Positions 19,392-30,305 of a stretch of 64,000 nucleotides of DNA are shown here, one piece after another (within the stretch, counting starts at the first letter, position 1; the number at the start of each line of letters is the position of its first letter). The position numbers and the translations under genes are program-made. The stretch is taken from positions 1-64,000 of the forward strand of contig CANRFT010000003.1 in NCBI GenBank assembly GCA_947629955.1, given 5' to 3'. The notes below the pieces were generated by a model. The model was not told the origin of the DNA. It made no database searches and saw only the letters and a list, made by a program, of their open reading frames with translations. This DNA is from an uncultured Oscillospiraceae bacterium (GTDB taxonomy: Bacteria > Bacillota > Clostridia > Oscillospirales > Oscillospiraceae).

Positions 19392-19422
19392 GAGGGCATC
19401 CTCCCTGTGTAAGCATGGAAAA

Positions 19423-19445
19423 AGGGTGGGCAGTGCGCCCACCCT
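19423..19445 (-). terminator. Hairpin between SCIFF peptide and maturase genes (possible attenuator)
   Basis: agggtgggcagtgcgcccaccct. Confidence 0.5.
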
Positions 19446-19462
19446 CTCTGAGCCGGACAATT

Positions 19463-19615
19463 TTACTTCTGACGCTCCTTGTTCTCGCACTTCTGGTTGC
19501 CCACAGTGCAGGAGGTCTTGCAGGCGGACTGGCAGGAAGTCTGGCACTCGCCGCAGCCGCCGTGGGCCGCGCTCTGCTTCAGAGTGGCGCCGTTCAGGGT
19601 CTGGATATGGGTCAT
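19463..19615 (-). CDS. scfA: SCIFF (six-cysteines-in-forty-five) RiPP precursor peptide, 50 aa
   Basis: Own translation: MTHIQTLNGATLKQSAAHGGCGECQTSCQSACKTSCTVGNQKCENKERQK*; matches the SCIFF core CGECQTSCQSACKTSCTVGNQ; below the ORF-track size cutoff. Confidence 0.95.
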   Translation of the reverse strand: MTHIQTLNGATLKQSAAHGGCGECQTSCQSACKTSCTVGNQKCENKERQK

Positions 19616-19814
19616 GGGGATCTCCTCCGTTTCGGTTGATTTATGCTATTATAGCACAACGATTTCCAAAGTTCAATACCGCGCTCCCCCTTTTTTGCGG
19701 TTTTTCTGAAATGTCGGCCCCTGTCGTCCCGGCCGGAAAGCTGTCACTCCTCCTCCGCCCCGCATATGCTGGACTGACAGGAAACCTGTCAATCCAACCA
19801 AGGAGGGATCTCCC

Positions 19815-20276
19815 TTGTATTCCGACAACGGAACTACGCCCCGCCCCTGCCCCGACGGGAACGGCCTGATGCCGTCCTGCGCGCCGCTGGCGGTGCCATA
19901 TGTGCCCTTCCAGCAGGAGGGCAGCCAGAAATACGACCAGACCGAGGCCCTGGCCAACGGCACCCTGTTCCCCGGCCTGAACCTGCCCTTCCACGTGAAG
20001 GTCAAGTGCGGCGATCTGCCCAGGACCGCCTCCGCCGAGCTCCAGGCGCTCCAGTTCGTGCTGGTGGAGCTGGGCGAGTACCTGGACACCCACCAGGGGG
20101 ACCAGGAGGCCTTCGAGCTGTTCCAGAAGTACGCATCCCTGGCCGAGGAGGGCAAGCGCCGATATGAGGCCATGTACGGCCCCCTGACCCAGCGGGCCGC
20201 CGCCAAGGACGCCACCTATCAGTGGCTCAACGACCCGTGGCCCTGGGAGTACGACCAGAAAGGAGCGGGCAAATAA
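19815..20276 (+). CDS. CotJA-CotJB-like fused spore coat protein
   Basis: CotJA-like LAVPYVPFQQEGSQKYDQTEALANGTLFPGLNLPF followed in one ORF by CotJB-like LQALQFVLVELGEYLDTHQGDQEAFELFQKY...YEAMYGPL...WLNDPWPWEYD. Confidence 0.82.
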   Translation: MYSDNGTTPRPCPDGNGLMPSCAPLAVPYVPFQQEGSQKYDQTEALANGTLFPGLNLPFHVKVKCGDLPRTASAELQALQFVLVELGEYLDTHQGDQEAFELFQKYASLAEEGKRRYEAMYGPLTQRAAAKDATYQWLNDPWPWEYDQKGAGK

Positions 20277-20875
20277 TGTTTGTCTATGAGAAGAAATTGC
20301 AGTACCCGGTGAAGATCAAGAACACCAACCCCAAACTGGCCAATATCATCATCAGCCAGTACGGCGGGCCCGACGGCGAGCTGGGCGCCTCCCTGCGGTA
20401 TCTGTCCCAGCGGTTCGAGATGCCCTATCCCGAGCTGAAGGGCCTGCTCACCGACATCGGCACCGAGGAGCTGGGCCACCTGGAGATGATCGGCGCCATC
20501 GTCCACCAGCTCACCCGGAACCTGAATGAGGACCAGATCCGGACCGCCGGGTTCGACGCCTACTTTGTGGACCACACCGCCGGCATCTACCCCACCGCCG
20601 CCTCCGGCTGGCCCTATTCCGCCGCCTCTATGCAGGTGAAGGGGGACGTCATCGCCGACCTGGCCGAGGACATGGGGGCCGAGCAGAAGGCCCGGGTCAC
20701 CTATGACAACATCCTCCGCCTGTCCGACGACCCGGATGTGAACGATGTGATCCGCTTCCTCCGGGAGCGGGAGGTGGTCCACTTCCAGCGCTTCGGCGAG
20801 GCCATGCGCCTTGCCAAGGACAAGATGGATCAGAAGAACGTCTACTATATCAATCCCGCCTTCGACAAAAAGTAG
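20276..20875 (+). CDS. cotJC: CotJC-like manganese catalase-family spore coat protein
   Basis: MFVYEKKLQYPVKIKNTNPKLANIIISQYGGPDGELGASLRYLSQRFEMPYPELKGLLTDIGTEELGHLEMI; 1-bp overlap with upstream gene. Confidence 0.92.
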   Translation: MFVYEKKLQYPVKIKNTNPKLANIIISQYGGPDGELGASLRYLSQRFEMPYPELKGLLTDIGTEELGHLEMIGAIVHQLTRNLNEDQIRTAGFDAYFVDHTAGIYPTAASGWPYSAASMQVKGDVIADLAEDMGAEQKARVTYDNILRLSDDPDVNDVIRFLREREVVHFQRFGEAMRLAKDKMDQKNVYYINPAFDKK

Positions 20876-20890
20876 AGCGGGAAAAGAGAG

Positions 20891-20914
20891 GCCCCCGGCC
20901 AGCGGCCGGGGGCT
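20891..20914. terminator. Hairpin between convergent cotJC and rubrerythrin
   Basis: gcccccggccagcggccgggggc. Confidence 0.75.
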
Positions 20915-20925
20915 TTGCGTATCGC

Positions 20926-21465
20926 TCAGTAGTTCTCCGCGTGGACCTCGAAATAGCTCTGGGGATGGTTGCAGGTGGGGCAGACGTCGGGGGCCTTCTC
21001 GCCCACCACGATGTGGCCGCAGTTGCGGCACTCCCACACCTTGACCTCGCTCTTGGCGAAAACCTGCTGGGCCTCCACGTTGTGGAGCAGGGCGCGGTAG
21101 CGCTCCTCGTGGTGGCGCTCGATCTCGGCCACCAGGCGGAACCGGGCGGCCAGCTCGTGGAAGCCCTCCTCGTCGGCGGTCTTGGCAAAGCCCTCGTACA
21201 TATCGGTCCATTCGTAGTTCTCGCCGTCGGCGGCGGCGGCCAGGTTCTCGGCGGTGGAGCCGATGCCCTCCAGCTCCTTGAACCACAGCTTGGCGTGCTC
21301 CTTCTCGTTGTCGGCGGTCTTGAGGAACAGGGCCGCGATCTGCTCGAAGCCCTCCTTCTTCGCCTTGGAGGCGAAATAGGTGTACTTGTTGCGGGCCTGG
21401 GACTCGCCGGCAAAGGCGGCCTCCAGGTTCTTCTCGGTCTGGGTGCCGGCATACTTGTTGGCCAT
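20926..21465 (-). CDS. Rubrerythrin
   Basis: Ferritin-like ExxH region; C-terminal rubredoxin-like [36 protein letters not shown]. Confidence 0.95.
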   Translation of the reverse strand: MANKYAGTQTEKNLEAAFAGESQARNKYTYFASKAKKEGFEQIAALFLKTADNEKEHAKLWFKELEGIGSTAENLAAAADGENYEWTDMYEGFAKTADEEGFHELAARFRLVAEIERHHEERYRALLHNVEAQQVFAKSEVKVWECRNCGHIVVGEKAPDVCPTCNHPQSYFEVHAENY

Positions 21466-21489
21466 CAGATGATCCTCCTTTGTTTTGAT

Positions 21490-21891
21490 TTATTGTCCGA
21501 ACTGCTCCGCCTTTTCCCGGCAGGCGGGGCACAGTCCTTCAAAAATGGTCTGGTGGCGGCGGATCTCGAATCCGGTCTCCTCCGCCACCCGCCTGTCGTC
21601 CTCGCTCTGGTAGGGCAGCGGCGCGTCAGCCACGGCGCCGCAGGACAGGCAGTAGAGATGATAGTGAGGCTCGGCCCGGAGGTCGTACCGGTCCGCGGAG
21701 GGGGCTTCCACATGGGCGATCTCGCCGCTCTCCGCCAGGACGTTCAGGTTGCGGTAGACAGTGCCCCGGCTGATCCTGGGATCTTTCCGCCGCACATCCA
21801 GGCAGATCTCGTCCGCGCTGGGGTGGTCGGTCCGGGCCCGCACCGCCTCCAGCACCAGCTGGCGCTGCCGGGTGTTCCGGATCTGTCTCAT
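21490..21891 (-). CDS. Fur-family regulator (PerR-like)
   Basis: MRQIRNTRQRQLVLEAVRARTDHPSADEI...RISRGTVYRNLNVLAESGEI; HYHLYCLSCG; C-terminal CPAC. Confidence 0.88.
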   Translation of the reverse strand: MRQIRNTRQRQLVLEAVRARTDHPSADEICLDVRRKDPRISRGTVYRNLNVLAESGEIAHVEAPSADRYDLRAEPHYHLYCLSCGAVADAPLPYQSEDDRRVAEETGFEIRRHQTIFEGLCPACREKAEQFGQ

Positions 21892-21992
21892 GCCGCTTCC
21901 TCCTCACTTCTATTGAGATTCAATCCTATTATGCTGGAAATGTCCCCGCTTGTCAAGCCCTTTCACGGATACGCGCCGGTGGGGCGGGCGAT

Positions 21993-23171
21993 CTAACGTC
22001 CGCCTCTCAGGATGCCGCCGGCGGCGATGGAGGCCACCGCCTCCTTCAGTTTCTCCGGGGGCAGCACCAGGGCGAAGCGGACGTGGCCCTCCCCCAGGGG
22101 GCCGAAGGCGGAGCCGGGGGTACACAGCACGCCGGTGCGCTCCAGAAGAGTGAAGCAGAAGTCCACGGAGTTGTGGTACCCCTCCGGCAGAGGGGCCCAG
22201 ACGAACATGCTGCCCTGGCTGTCGGGCACGTCCCAGCCGATGGACCGCAGACCGCCGCAGAGGGCGTCCCGCCGGGCCTGATACGCCTGCCGCTGGCGCT
22301 CCACGCAGTCCTGGGGGCCGTTGAGGGCGGCCACCGCCGCGTACTGGGCGGGCAGATAGCCGCCGTAGTCGATCTGAGAGCGGAGCCGCCGCAGGGCGCT
22401 GACGATCTCCCGGTTGCCCAGCAGGAAGGACACCCGGGCTCCTGTCAAATTGTAGGTCTTGGACAGGGAGTTGAACTCCACCCCCACCTCTTTGGCCTCC
22501 GGGAAGCTGAGGAAGGACTTGCCCACCCGGCCGTCGTAGACGATCTCGGAGTAGGCGTTGTCGTGGATGACGATGATGTCGTACTGTTTGGCGAAGCGGA
22601 TCAGTTCCTCATAGAAGCTGTCCGGCGCGGTGACGCATACCGGGTTGGCGGGATAGGACACCACCATGGCCTTGGCCCGGCGGGCCAGGTCCGGGTCGAT
22701 GCCGTCAAGGTCGGGCAGATAGCCGTTCTCTTTCAGCAGCGGGTAGTGGACGCAGTTTGCCCCGCACAGCATGGGCCCGATCTCAAAGATGGGGTAGCCG
22801 GGGTCGGGCACCAGCACCACGTCGCCGGGGTCGAACAGCGCCCAGCCGATGTGGGCGATGCCCTCCTGGGAGCCGTACACCTCCGTAAACTCGTCGGGGG
22901 CCAGCTCCACGCCGTAGCGCCGCCGGTACCAGTTTTGCACCGCCTCCACCAGCTCCGGGATCTCCCCCAGGGAGTAGCGGATGTTCTTCGGCACGGAGGC
23001 CGCCTTTACCAGCGCCTCCACCACATGGGGCTCCGGAAGGAAGTCCGGGGTGCCGATGGACAGATTGTACACCGGCTTGCCCTCCGCCAGCCGCTCGTTT
23101 TTCTTTTCGTCCAGCACGTTGAAGATGCCCGGCTGGAAGCCGTCCATCCGTTTTGCCAGCTTGATCTCCAT
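21993..23171 (-). CDS. Class I/II PLP-dependent aminotransferase (LL-DAP aminotransferase-like)
   Basis: YNLSIGTPDFLPEPHVVEAL; YPANPVCVTAPDSFYEELIRFAKQYDIIVIHDNAYSEIVYDGR; SLSKTYNLTGARVSF. Confidence 0.85.
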   Translation of the reverse strand: MEIKLAKRMDGFQPGIFNVLDEKKNERLAEGKPVYNLSIGTPDFLPEPHVVEALVKAASVPKNIRYSLGEIPELVEAVQNWYRRRYGVELAPDEFTEVYGSQEGIAHIGWALFDPGDVVLVPDPGYPIFEIGPMLCGANCVHYPLLKENGYLPDLDGIDPDLARRAKAMVVSYPANPVCVTAPDSFYEELIRFAKQYDIIVIHDNAYSEIVYDGRVGKSFLSFPEAKEVGVEFNSLSKTYNLTGARVSFLLGNREIVSALRRLRSQIDYGGYLPAQYAAVAALNGPQDCVERQRQAYQARRDALCGGLRSIGWDVPDSQGSMFVWAPLPEGYHNSVDFCFTLLERTGVLCTPGSAFGPLGEGHVRFALVLPPEKLKEAVASIAAGGILRGGR

Positions 23172-23183
23172 GGAACTCGCCTC

Positions 23184-25232
<2,049 letters not shown>

Positions 25233-25904
25233 CTATCCCGCCGGACTCTGGTTCAACTCTAAATAGGTGTCCGGGGTCTCCCCCACGATGACCGTCTCCG
25301 CCACGCACACCGTGCTGTGGATTTTCACCGGCAACACCTCTCCCGGCAGGAACAGGTCCACGGCGGCGTCCACCACCAGGTCGATCTGGTGGTGGGTCTG
25401 GTTGACCCCGGCGGCGGTGAAGGAGTTGGAGTAGCGGGCGGTGACGCTTCCCACCGAGTACACCTTCACCCGCACCGACGGCCCCACGCCGGACAGTAGC
25501 AGCTGCCCGGTGAGATTGCCCAGGGGCACTCCCAGGTCCTTCTCATCCAGGCCTTGGATGGACTGGATGACCGCTTCTGTCACCTGGCGGCGGAAGCGGC
25601 TGGCCGCCGCCGTGTTTCCAGTGAGGGAGGTGATCCTGCCGGCGTCGTCCTTCACCACCGAGACGAAGTCGTCGTAGTCCATGCCGCTCTCGGTGAGGCA
25701 GTCGTCCACGGCGGCGTCGATGGCACGGGTCATCAGGTTGGTGGCCTGGCTGGCGGCCACCGTCTCCAGGATGGGCCGGAGCTGGCCGTTGACCAGGTGG
25801 ATGACCAGCCCCGCCAGCAGCAGCGCGGCGGCGACGGACAGTAGGACGGGCAGGGGCCCGTCATAGTTCATGCGCGCCAGCCGGCGGCGCAGCTTCAAAA
25901 ACAT
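25233..25904 (-). CDS. yunB: Sporulation protein YunB-like
   Basis: Single N-terminal TM; ATNLMTRAIDAAVDDCLTESGMDYDDFVSVVKDDAGRITSLTGNT; GTPLGNLTG-type motif (GVPLGNLTGQLLLSGVGPSVRVKV). Confidence 0.8.
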   Translation of the reverse strand: MFLKLRRRLARMNYDGPLPVLLSVAAALLLAGLVIHLVNGQLRPILETVAASQATNLMTRAIDAAVDDCLTESGMDYDDFVSVVKDDAGRITSLTGNTAAASRFRRQVTEAVIQSIQGLDEKDLGVPLGNLTGQLLLSGVGPSVRVKVYSVGSVTARYSNSFTAAGVNQTHHQIDLVVDAAVDLFLPGEVLPVKIHSTVCVAETVIVGETPDTYLELNQSPAG

Positions 25905-25947
25905 ATCCTCACCCCCTTGCGTGAGGATATGCACGGGAACGCTTGGC

Positions 25948-27210
25948 CTATTCGCCTTTCAGCAGCTCGTCGGCGGCCAGCATGAGCCCCGCCTTGCCCG
26001 ACTCGTAGGTCAGCCCGCCCTGGAGGTACACGGTGTAAGGCTCCCGCATGGGGGCGTCGGCGGACAACTCGATGGAGGCCCCCTGGATGAAGGCCCCGGC
26101 GGCCATGATCACCGGGCAGTCGTATCCCGGCATATCCCAGGGCTCCGGGGTCACATAGGAGTCCACCGGCGCGCCGGACTGGATGCCCTTACAGAACCGT
26201 TTGACCCGCTCCGGGTCCCTCAGGTGGATCATCTGGATGATGTCGTGGCGGACCACGTCGGACCGGGGCTCCGTCTCAAAGCCCAGCAGCTCCATCAGCT
26301 TCGCGCCGAACACGGCGGTCTTCAGCGCCTGGGCCACCGTGTGAGGGGCCATGAACAGGCCCTGATACAGCAGGCGGTTGTTCCCCAGGGTGGAGCCGCA
26401 CTCCCGGCCGATGCCGGGGCAGGTCAGCCGCATGGCGGCCCCCTCCACCAGGTCGTGCCGGCCGGCGATGTACGCCCCCGTGGGGGCCAGCCCGCCGCCG
26501 GGATTCTTGATGAGGGAGCCCACCACCAGGTCGGCCCCCACATGGGTGGGCTCCAGGGTCTCCACAAACTCGCCGTAGCAGTTGTCCACCAAAATGGCGG
26601 CATGGGGGTTGTGTTCCCGCACCACGGCGCACAGTTCCCCGATCTCCGCCACCGACAGGGACGACCGGGTGGCGTAGCCCTTGGAGCGCTGGATCAACAC
26701 CGCCTTCACCCGGGGGTCGCTGACGGCTTTCGCCAGCCCTTCCTTGTTGGGGGTGTTGTCAAGGAGTTCTACTTGACGATACTCCACGCCGTAGTCTCTC
26801 AGGGACCCGTGGCCCTTGCCCACCGCGCCCACCACGCCCAGAAGGGTGTCATAGGGCGCGCCCACGGCAGATACCAGCACGTCCCCGGCCCTCAGCGCCC
26901 CGAACAGGGCGCAGGTGATGGCGTGGGTGCCGTTGACGAACTGGATGCGCACCAGGGCGTCCTCGGTGCCGAACAGGTCGGCGTAGATGGCGTCCAGCTT
27001 GTCCCGGCCCAGATCGTCGTACCCGTAGCCGGTGGTACCGGCGAAATAGCTCTCCGCCACCCGGTGCTTCTGGAACGCGGCCAGCACCCGGTCGGTGTTT
27101 TCCCCGGAAATGGCGTCGATGCGGGCGAACTGCTCCGCGAGCTCCCGCTCCGCCTGGGCGGCCAGAGCTTTGACTCGCTCGCTTATCTGTAATGGCATAA
27201 CACTTAACAT
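25948..27210 (-). CDS. Methionine gamma-lyase-family / YnbB-like PLP protein
   Basis: YFAGTTGYGYDDLGRDKLDAIYADLFGTEDALVRIQFVNGTHAI; VDNCYGEFVETLEPTHVGADLVVGSLIKNPGGG. Confidence 0.88.
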   Translation of the reverse strand: MLSVMPLQISERVKALAAQAERELAEQFARIDAISGENTDRVLAAFQKHRVAESYFAGTTGYGYDDLGRDKLDAIYADLFGTEDALVRIQFVNGTHAITCALFGALRAGDVLVSAVGAPYDTLLGVVGAVGKGHGSLRDYGVEYRQVELLDNTPNKEGLAKAVSDPRVKAVLIQRSKGYATRSSLSVAEIGELCAVVREHNPHAAILVDNCYGEFVETLEPTHVGADLVVGSLIKNPGGGLAPTGAYIAGRHDLVEGAAMRLTCPGIGRECGSTLGNNRLLYQGLFMAPHTVAQALKTAVFGAKLMELLGFETEPRSDVVRHDIIQMIHLRDPERVKRFCKGIQSGAPVDSYVTPEPWDMPGYDCPVIMAAGAFIQGASIELSADAPMREPYTVYLQGGLTYESGKAGLMLAADELLKGE

Positions 27211-28208
27211 TCCTTTTCCAGCTTGCTCTCGGCAAAGGCCGCCGCCAGATCGGCGCAGGCTTTTACGTCGCTTAAGTCCACCAGGGCGGCGGGGCTGTGG
27301 GCGTACCGGCAGGGGATGGAGATCCCGCCGGTGTACACCCCGCCGCGGCTCAGATGGATGGGGCCGCCGTCAGAGCCGCCCCGGCGGATCACGTCCCGCT
27401 GGGCGGGGATGGACCTCTCTTCTGCCAGCGACATGAGCTTTTCCACCATCTTGGGCTGGCAGATGACCGTGCTGTCCATCACCTTCACCGCCGCGCCGCC
27501 GCCGCAGACGCTGGTCACCCGGTGTTTTGCGCCGGGTTCGTCGTCGGTGGGGGTCACGTCCACGGCGACGCCGTAATCCGGGTCCACGGTCCAGGCGGCC
27601 GTCCTGGCCCCTCTGGTGCCCACCTCCTCCTGGGCGGTGAACACGAAGTACAGGTCGTTGTCCGTCTCCCTGATCCGCTCCATGGCCAGCAGCAGCACCA
27701 GGCAGCCTGCCCGGTCGTCCAGATAGGGGGAGATGACCCGTTCCCCCGCCAGGGCGGCGGGGATATCGAATACGGCGGCGTCCCCCACCCGGACCAGCTT
27801 CTCCGCATCCTCTCTGGATGAGGCGCCCAGGTCGATGAGCAGGTCGGCGGGTTTCAGCTTTGACACGTCGGCCTCCGCGTCGGCGCAGATGACGCCTTTC
27901 GCGCCGGTTTTGAACCGCACGGGGGTGTGCAGTGCCTCCGCGGGTTTGATGCCGCCCAGGGGCCCCACGTGGACATAGCCGTCCTCCCCGATGTGGGTGA
28001 CCACCAGCCCGATGGTGTCCATGTGGGCGGCGAACATCACCTTGGGGCCTGTCCCCCTCTTATGGCAGATCAGGTTGCCCATCACGTCCCGGGTGACCTC
28101 GTCCACATAAGGGGCGGCGTATCGCTCGATGACCTGGCTCGCCTCACCCTCGTCCCCGGCGGGGCCAAAGGCGGAGACCAGTTCGGTCAGCGTTTTCATC
28201 AGTTCCAT
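27204..28208 (-). CDS. M42-family metallopeptidase
   Basis: FAAHMDTIGLVV; FTAQEEVGTRGARTA; DVTPTDDEPGAKHR. Confidence 0.9.
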   Translation of the reverse strand: MELMKTLTELVSAFGPAGDEGEASQVIERYAAPYVDEVTRDVMGNLICHKRGTGPKVMFAAHMDTIGLVVTHIGEDGYVHVGPLGGIKPAEALHTPVRFKTGAKGVICADAEADVSKLKPADLLIDLGASSREDAEKLVRVGDAAVFDIPAALAGERVISPYLDDRAGCLVLLLAMERIRETDNDLYFVFTAQEEVGTRGARTAAWTVDPDYGVAVDVTPTDDEPGAKHRVTSVCGGGAAVKVMDSTVICQPKMVEKLMSLAEERSIPAQRDVIRRGGSDGGPIHLSRGGVYTGGISIPCRYAHSPAALVDLSDVKACADLAAAFAESKLEKEC

Positions 28209-28221
28209 ATCGTTTTCCTCC

Positions 28222-29247
28222 TCAGGCTTCCGCCGCCACCGACTGGATGAACAGCCGGGCCAGGTCCAGGATGCGGTGCGCGTCGTCCAGGCTGCACACG
28301 CTGCTGGGGGCGTGGAGATACCGCACGGCGGCAGAGATGCCGGCCACCCGGACGCCGGCCTTGGTGCGCTGGATCACGCGGCCGTCGGTGCCGCCGGCCA
28401 CATAGTGCTTCATCTGCCAGGGGATGCTGTGTGCCTCCGCCAGGTCACGGAGCCGCTCGAACAGGGCCCGGTCATAGATGGTGCCGTTATCCATCCAGGA
28501 CAGCACCGGCCCCCTTCCGGGGGCGCACACCTGCCGGCTGGGATCCAGGGCGGGGGTGTCGGCGGCGGTGGTGCCCTCCAGCACCAGGGCGATCTCCGGG
28601 GTGACGGAGAAGGCCGCTCCAAAGGCCCCCCTGGTCCCTACCTCCTCCTGGGCGGTGAAGGCAAAGGTGCAGTCCATGGGCAGGTCCTCCTCCAGCAGCT
28701 TGAGCAGGACGGCGCAGCCCACCCGGTCGTCGATGGCTTTGGCCTTGAGCATATGTTCGCCGAACTCCACCACATCGCCGGCGAACACACAGCAGTCGCC
28801 GATCTCCACCTGGGAGAGGGCTTCCTCTTTGTCCTTGGCGCCGATGTCGATGTAGTAGTCTTTCAGCGGGGGCACCTTTTTCCGCTCCTCGGCGGTGGTC
28901 AGGTGGATGGGCTTCAGGCCGATGACGCCGGGGACGCGCTTCTCCCCCACCGTCACCCGCTTGCCCAGCAGCACCCGCCGGTCGATGCCGCCCACGCAGC
29001 CGAATTTCAGGCAGCCCTCCTCGGTGACCGACTTGACGATGAGGCCCACCTCGTCCATGTGGGCGGAGAGCATCAGCCTATTCCCGGTGGATTTCGCGCC
29101 TCTCTTGAACACGATCAGGCTGCCCATGGCGTCCACCCGGATGCTGTCGGCGCAGGGGCGGGCCCGTTGGATCAGGTAATTTCTCACCTCGTCCTCGAAG
29201 GAGGACACGCCGGAGAGGGCGCACAGTTCTTTCAGGGTATTCACCAT
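28222..29247 (-). CDS. M42-family metallopeptidase
   Basis: LSAHMDEVGLIVKSV; FTAQEEVGTRGAFGAAF; start trimmed to MVNTLKELCAL. Confidence 0.92.
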   Translation of the reverse strand: MVNTLKELCALSGVSSFEDEVRNYLIQRARPCADSIRVDAMGSLIVFKRGAKSTGNRLMLSAHMDEVGLIVKSVTEEGCLKFGCVGGIDRRVLLGKRVTVGEKRVPGVIGLKPIHLTTAEERKKVPPLKDYYIDIGAKDKEEALSQVEIGDCCVFAGDVVEFGEHMLKAKAIDDRVGCAVLLKLLEEDLPMDCTFAFTAQEEVGTRGAFGAAFSVTPEIALVLEGTTAADTPALDPSRQVCAPGRGPVLSWMDNGTIYDRALFERLRDLAEAHSIPWQMKHYVAGGTDGRVIQRTKAGVRVAGISAAVRYLHAPSSVCSLDDAHRILDLARLFIQSVAAEA

Positions 29248-30290
29248 TGGGGACCGCCCTCCTTCCCGAGGTCCAGCGCGAAGGCGGCCAGCAGCCGGGC
29301 CGTGGACTCGATGTCGCTGAGCTCCACCACCTCCACGGGGGTGTGCATGTACTTCTCCGGGATGGACAGCACGGCGGTGGCGACCCCCTCGTTGGTCACC
29401 TGTATGTCCCAGCCGTTGGTGCCGGAGCTGCCCTCCATGACCTCCTTCTGGACCTGGATGCCGGCCTCCTTCGCCTTGTCCAGCAGGCGTTTGACCATCC
29501 AGCGGGCGCAGTTGGGGCCCATGCCCACGCAGGGGCCGCCGCCCATGACGAAGCTCTCGGTCCTGGGGCTGTCGGGGGTGCGGCCAAAGGTCACGTCCAC
29601 CGCCACGCAGTAGTCGGGCCGCAGGACCTGGGCCGCCACCTGGGCCCCCTCGCCGCCGGTCTCCTCCCTGGTGCTGCCCAGCACATAGAGGTCCACGTCC
29701 AGCTCCTGATCGTTCAGCAGCTCCAGGGCGCGGAGCAGGGCCGCAAAGCAGGCCCGGTCGTCCATGGCCTTGCCGCACATCTGCCGCTCCCCCAGCGGGA
29801 AGGCCTCCGCCCGGTAGACGATGGGGGTGCCGATGGGCACCCTCCGCTCCGCCTCCTCCTGGGTGAGGCCCACGTCCAGATAGACGTCGTCCAGATCCGG
29901 GGCCTTGTCTCTGTCCTCCGGGGGAAGCACATGGGGGGGCAGGCAGGCCACCACCCCCAGCAGGGGCGGGTCGGTGAGCACCGTCAACTCCCGGTCCGGG
30001 AGCATCCTCTGGTCCACCCCGCCGAGGGAGTTGAACCGCAGAAAGCCGTCCTTATGGCCGGTGACCACCAGGCCCACCTCGTCCAGGTGGGCGTCCAGCA
30101 GCAGGCGCTTCGCGTCCGGCTTCCCACACCGGCGCACGCCGATGAGGTTTCCCAGCCGGTCGGTGTACACCTCGTCCGCCAGCGGCTCCAGCAGTTCCCT
30201 GGCCGCCTCAACGGCGGGCCGCTCAAAGCCCGAGGGGGCCCCCAGGTCGCAGAGCCGCTTCAATATGGCTTCGGTCTCCAAATGATCCAC
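29241..30290 (-). CDS. M42-family metallopeptidase
   Basis: LDAHLDEVGLVVTGH; LGSTREETGGEGAQVAA; MDDRACFAALLRAL. Confidence 0.9.
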   Translation of the reverse strand: MDHLETEAILKRLCDLGAPSGFERPAVEAARELLEPLADEVYTDRLGNLIGVRRCGKPDAKRLLLDAHLDEVGLVVTGHKDGFLRFNSLGGVDQRMLPDRELTVLTDPPLLGVVACLPPHVLPPEDRDKAPDLDDVYLDVGLTQEEAERRVPIGTPIVYRAEAFPLGERQMCGKAMDDRACFAALLRALELLNDQELDVDLYVLGSTREETGGEGAQVAAQVLRPDYCVAVDVTFGRTPDSPRTESFVMGGGPCVGMGPNCARWMVKRLLDKAKEAGIQVQKEVMEGSSGTNGWDIQVTNEGVATAVLSIPEKYMHTPVEVVELSDIESTARLLAAFALDLGKEGGPQW

Positions 30291-30305
30291 TCTCCTGTAT
30301 CTCGT

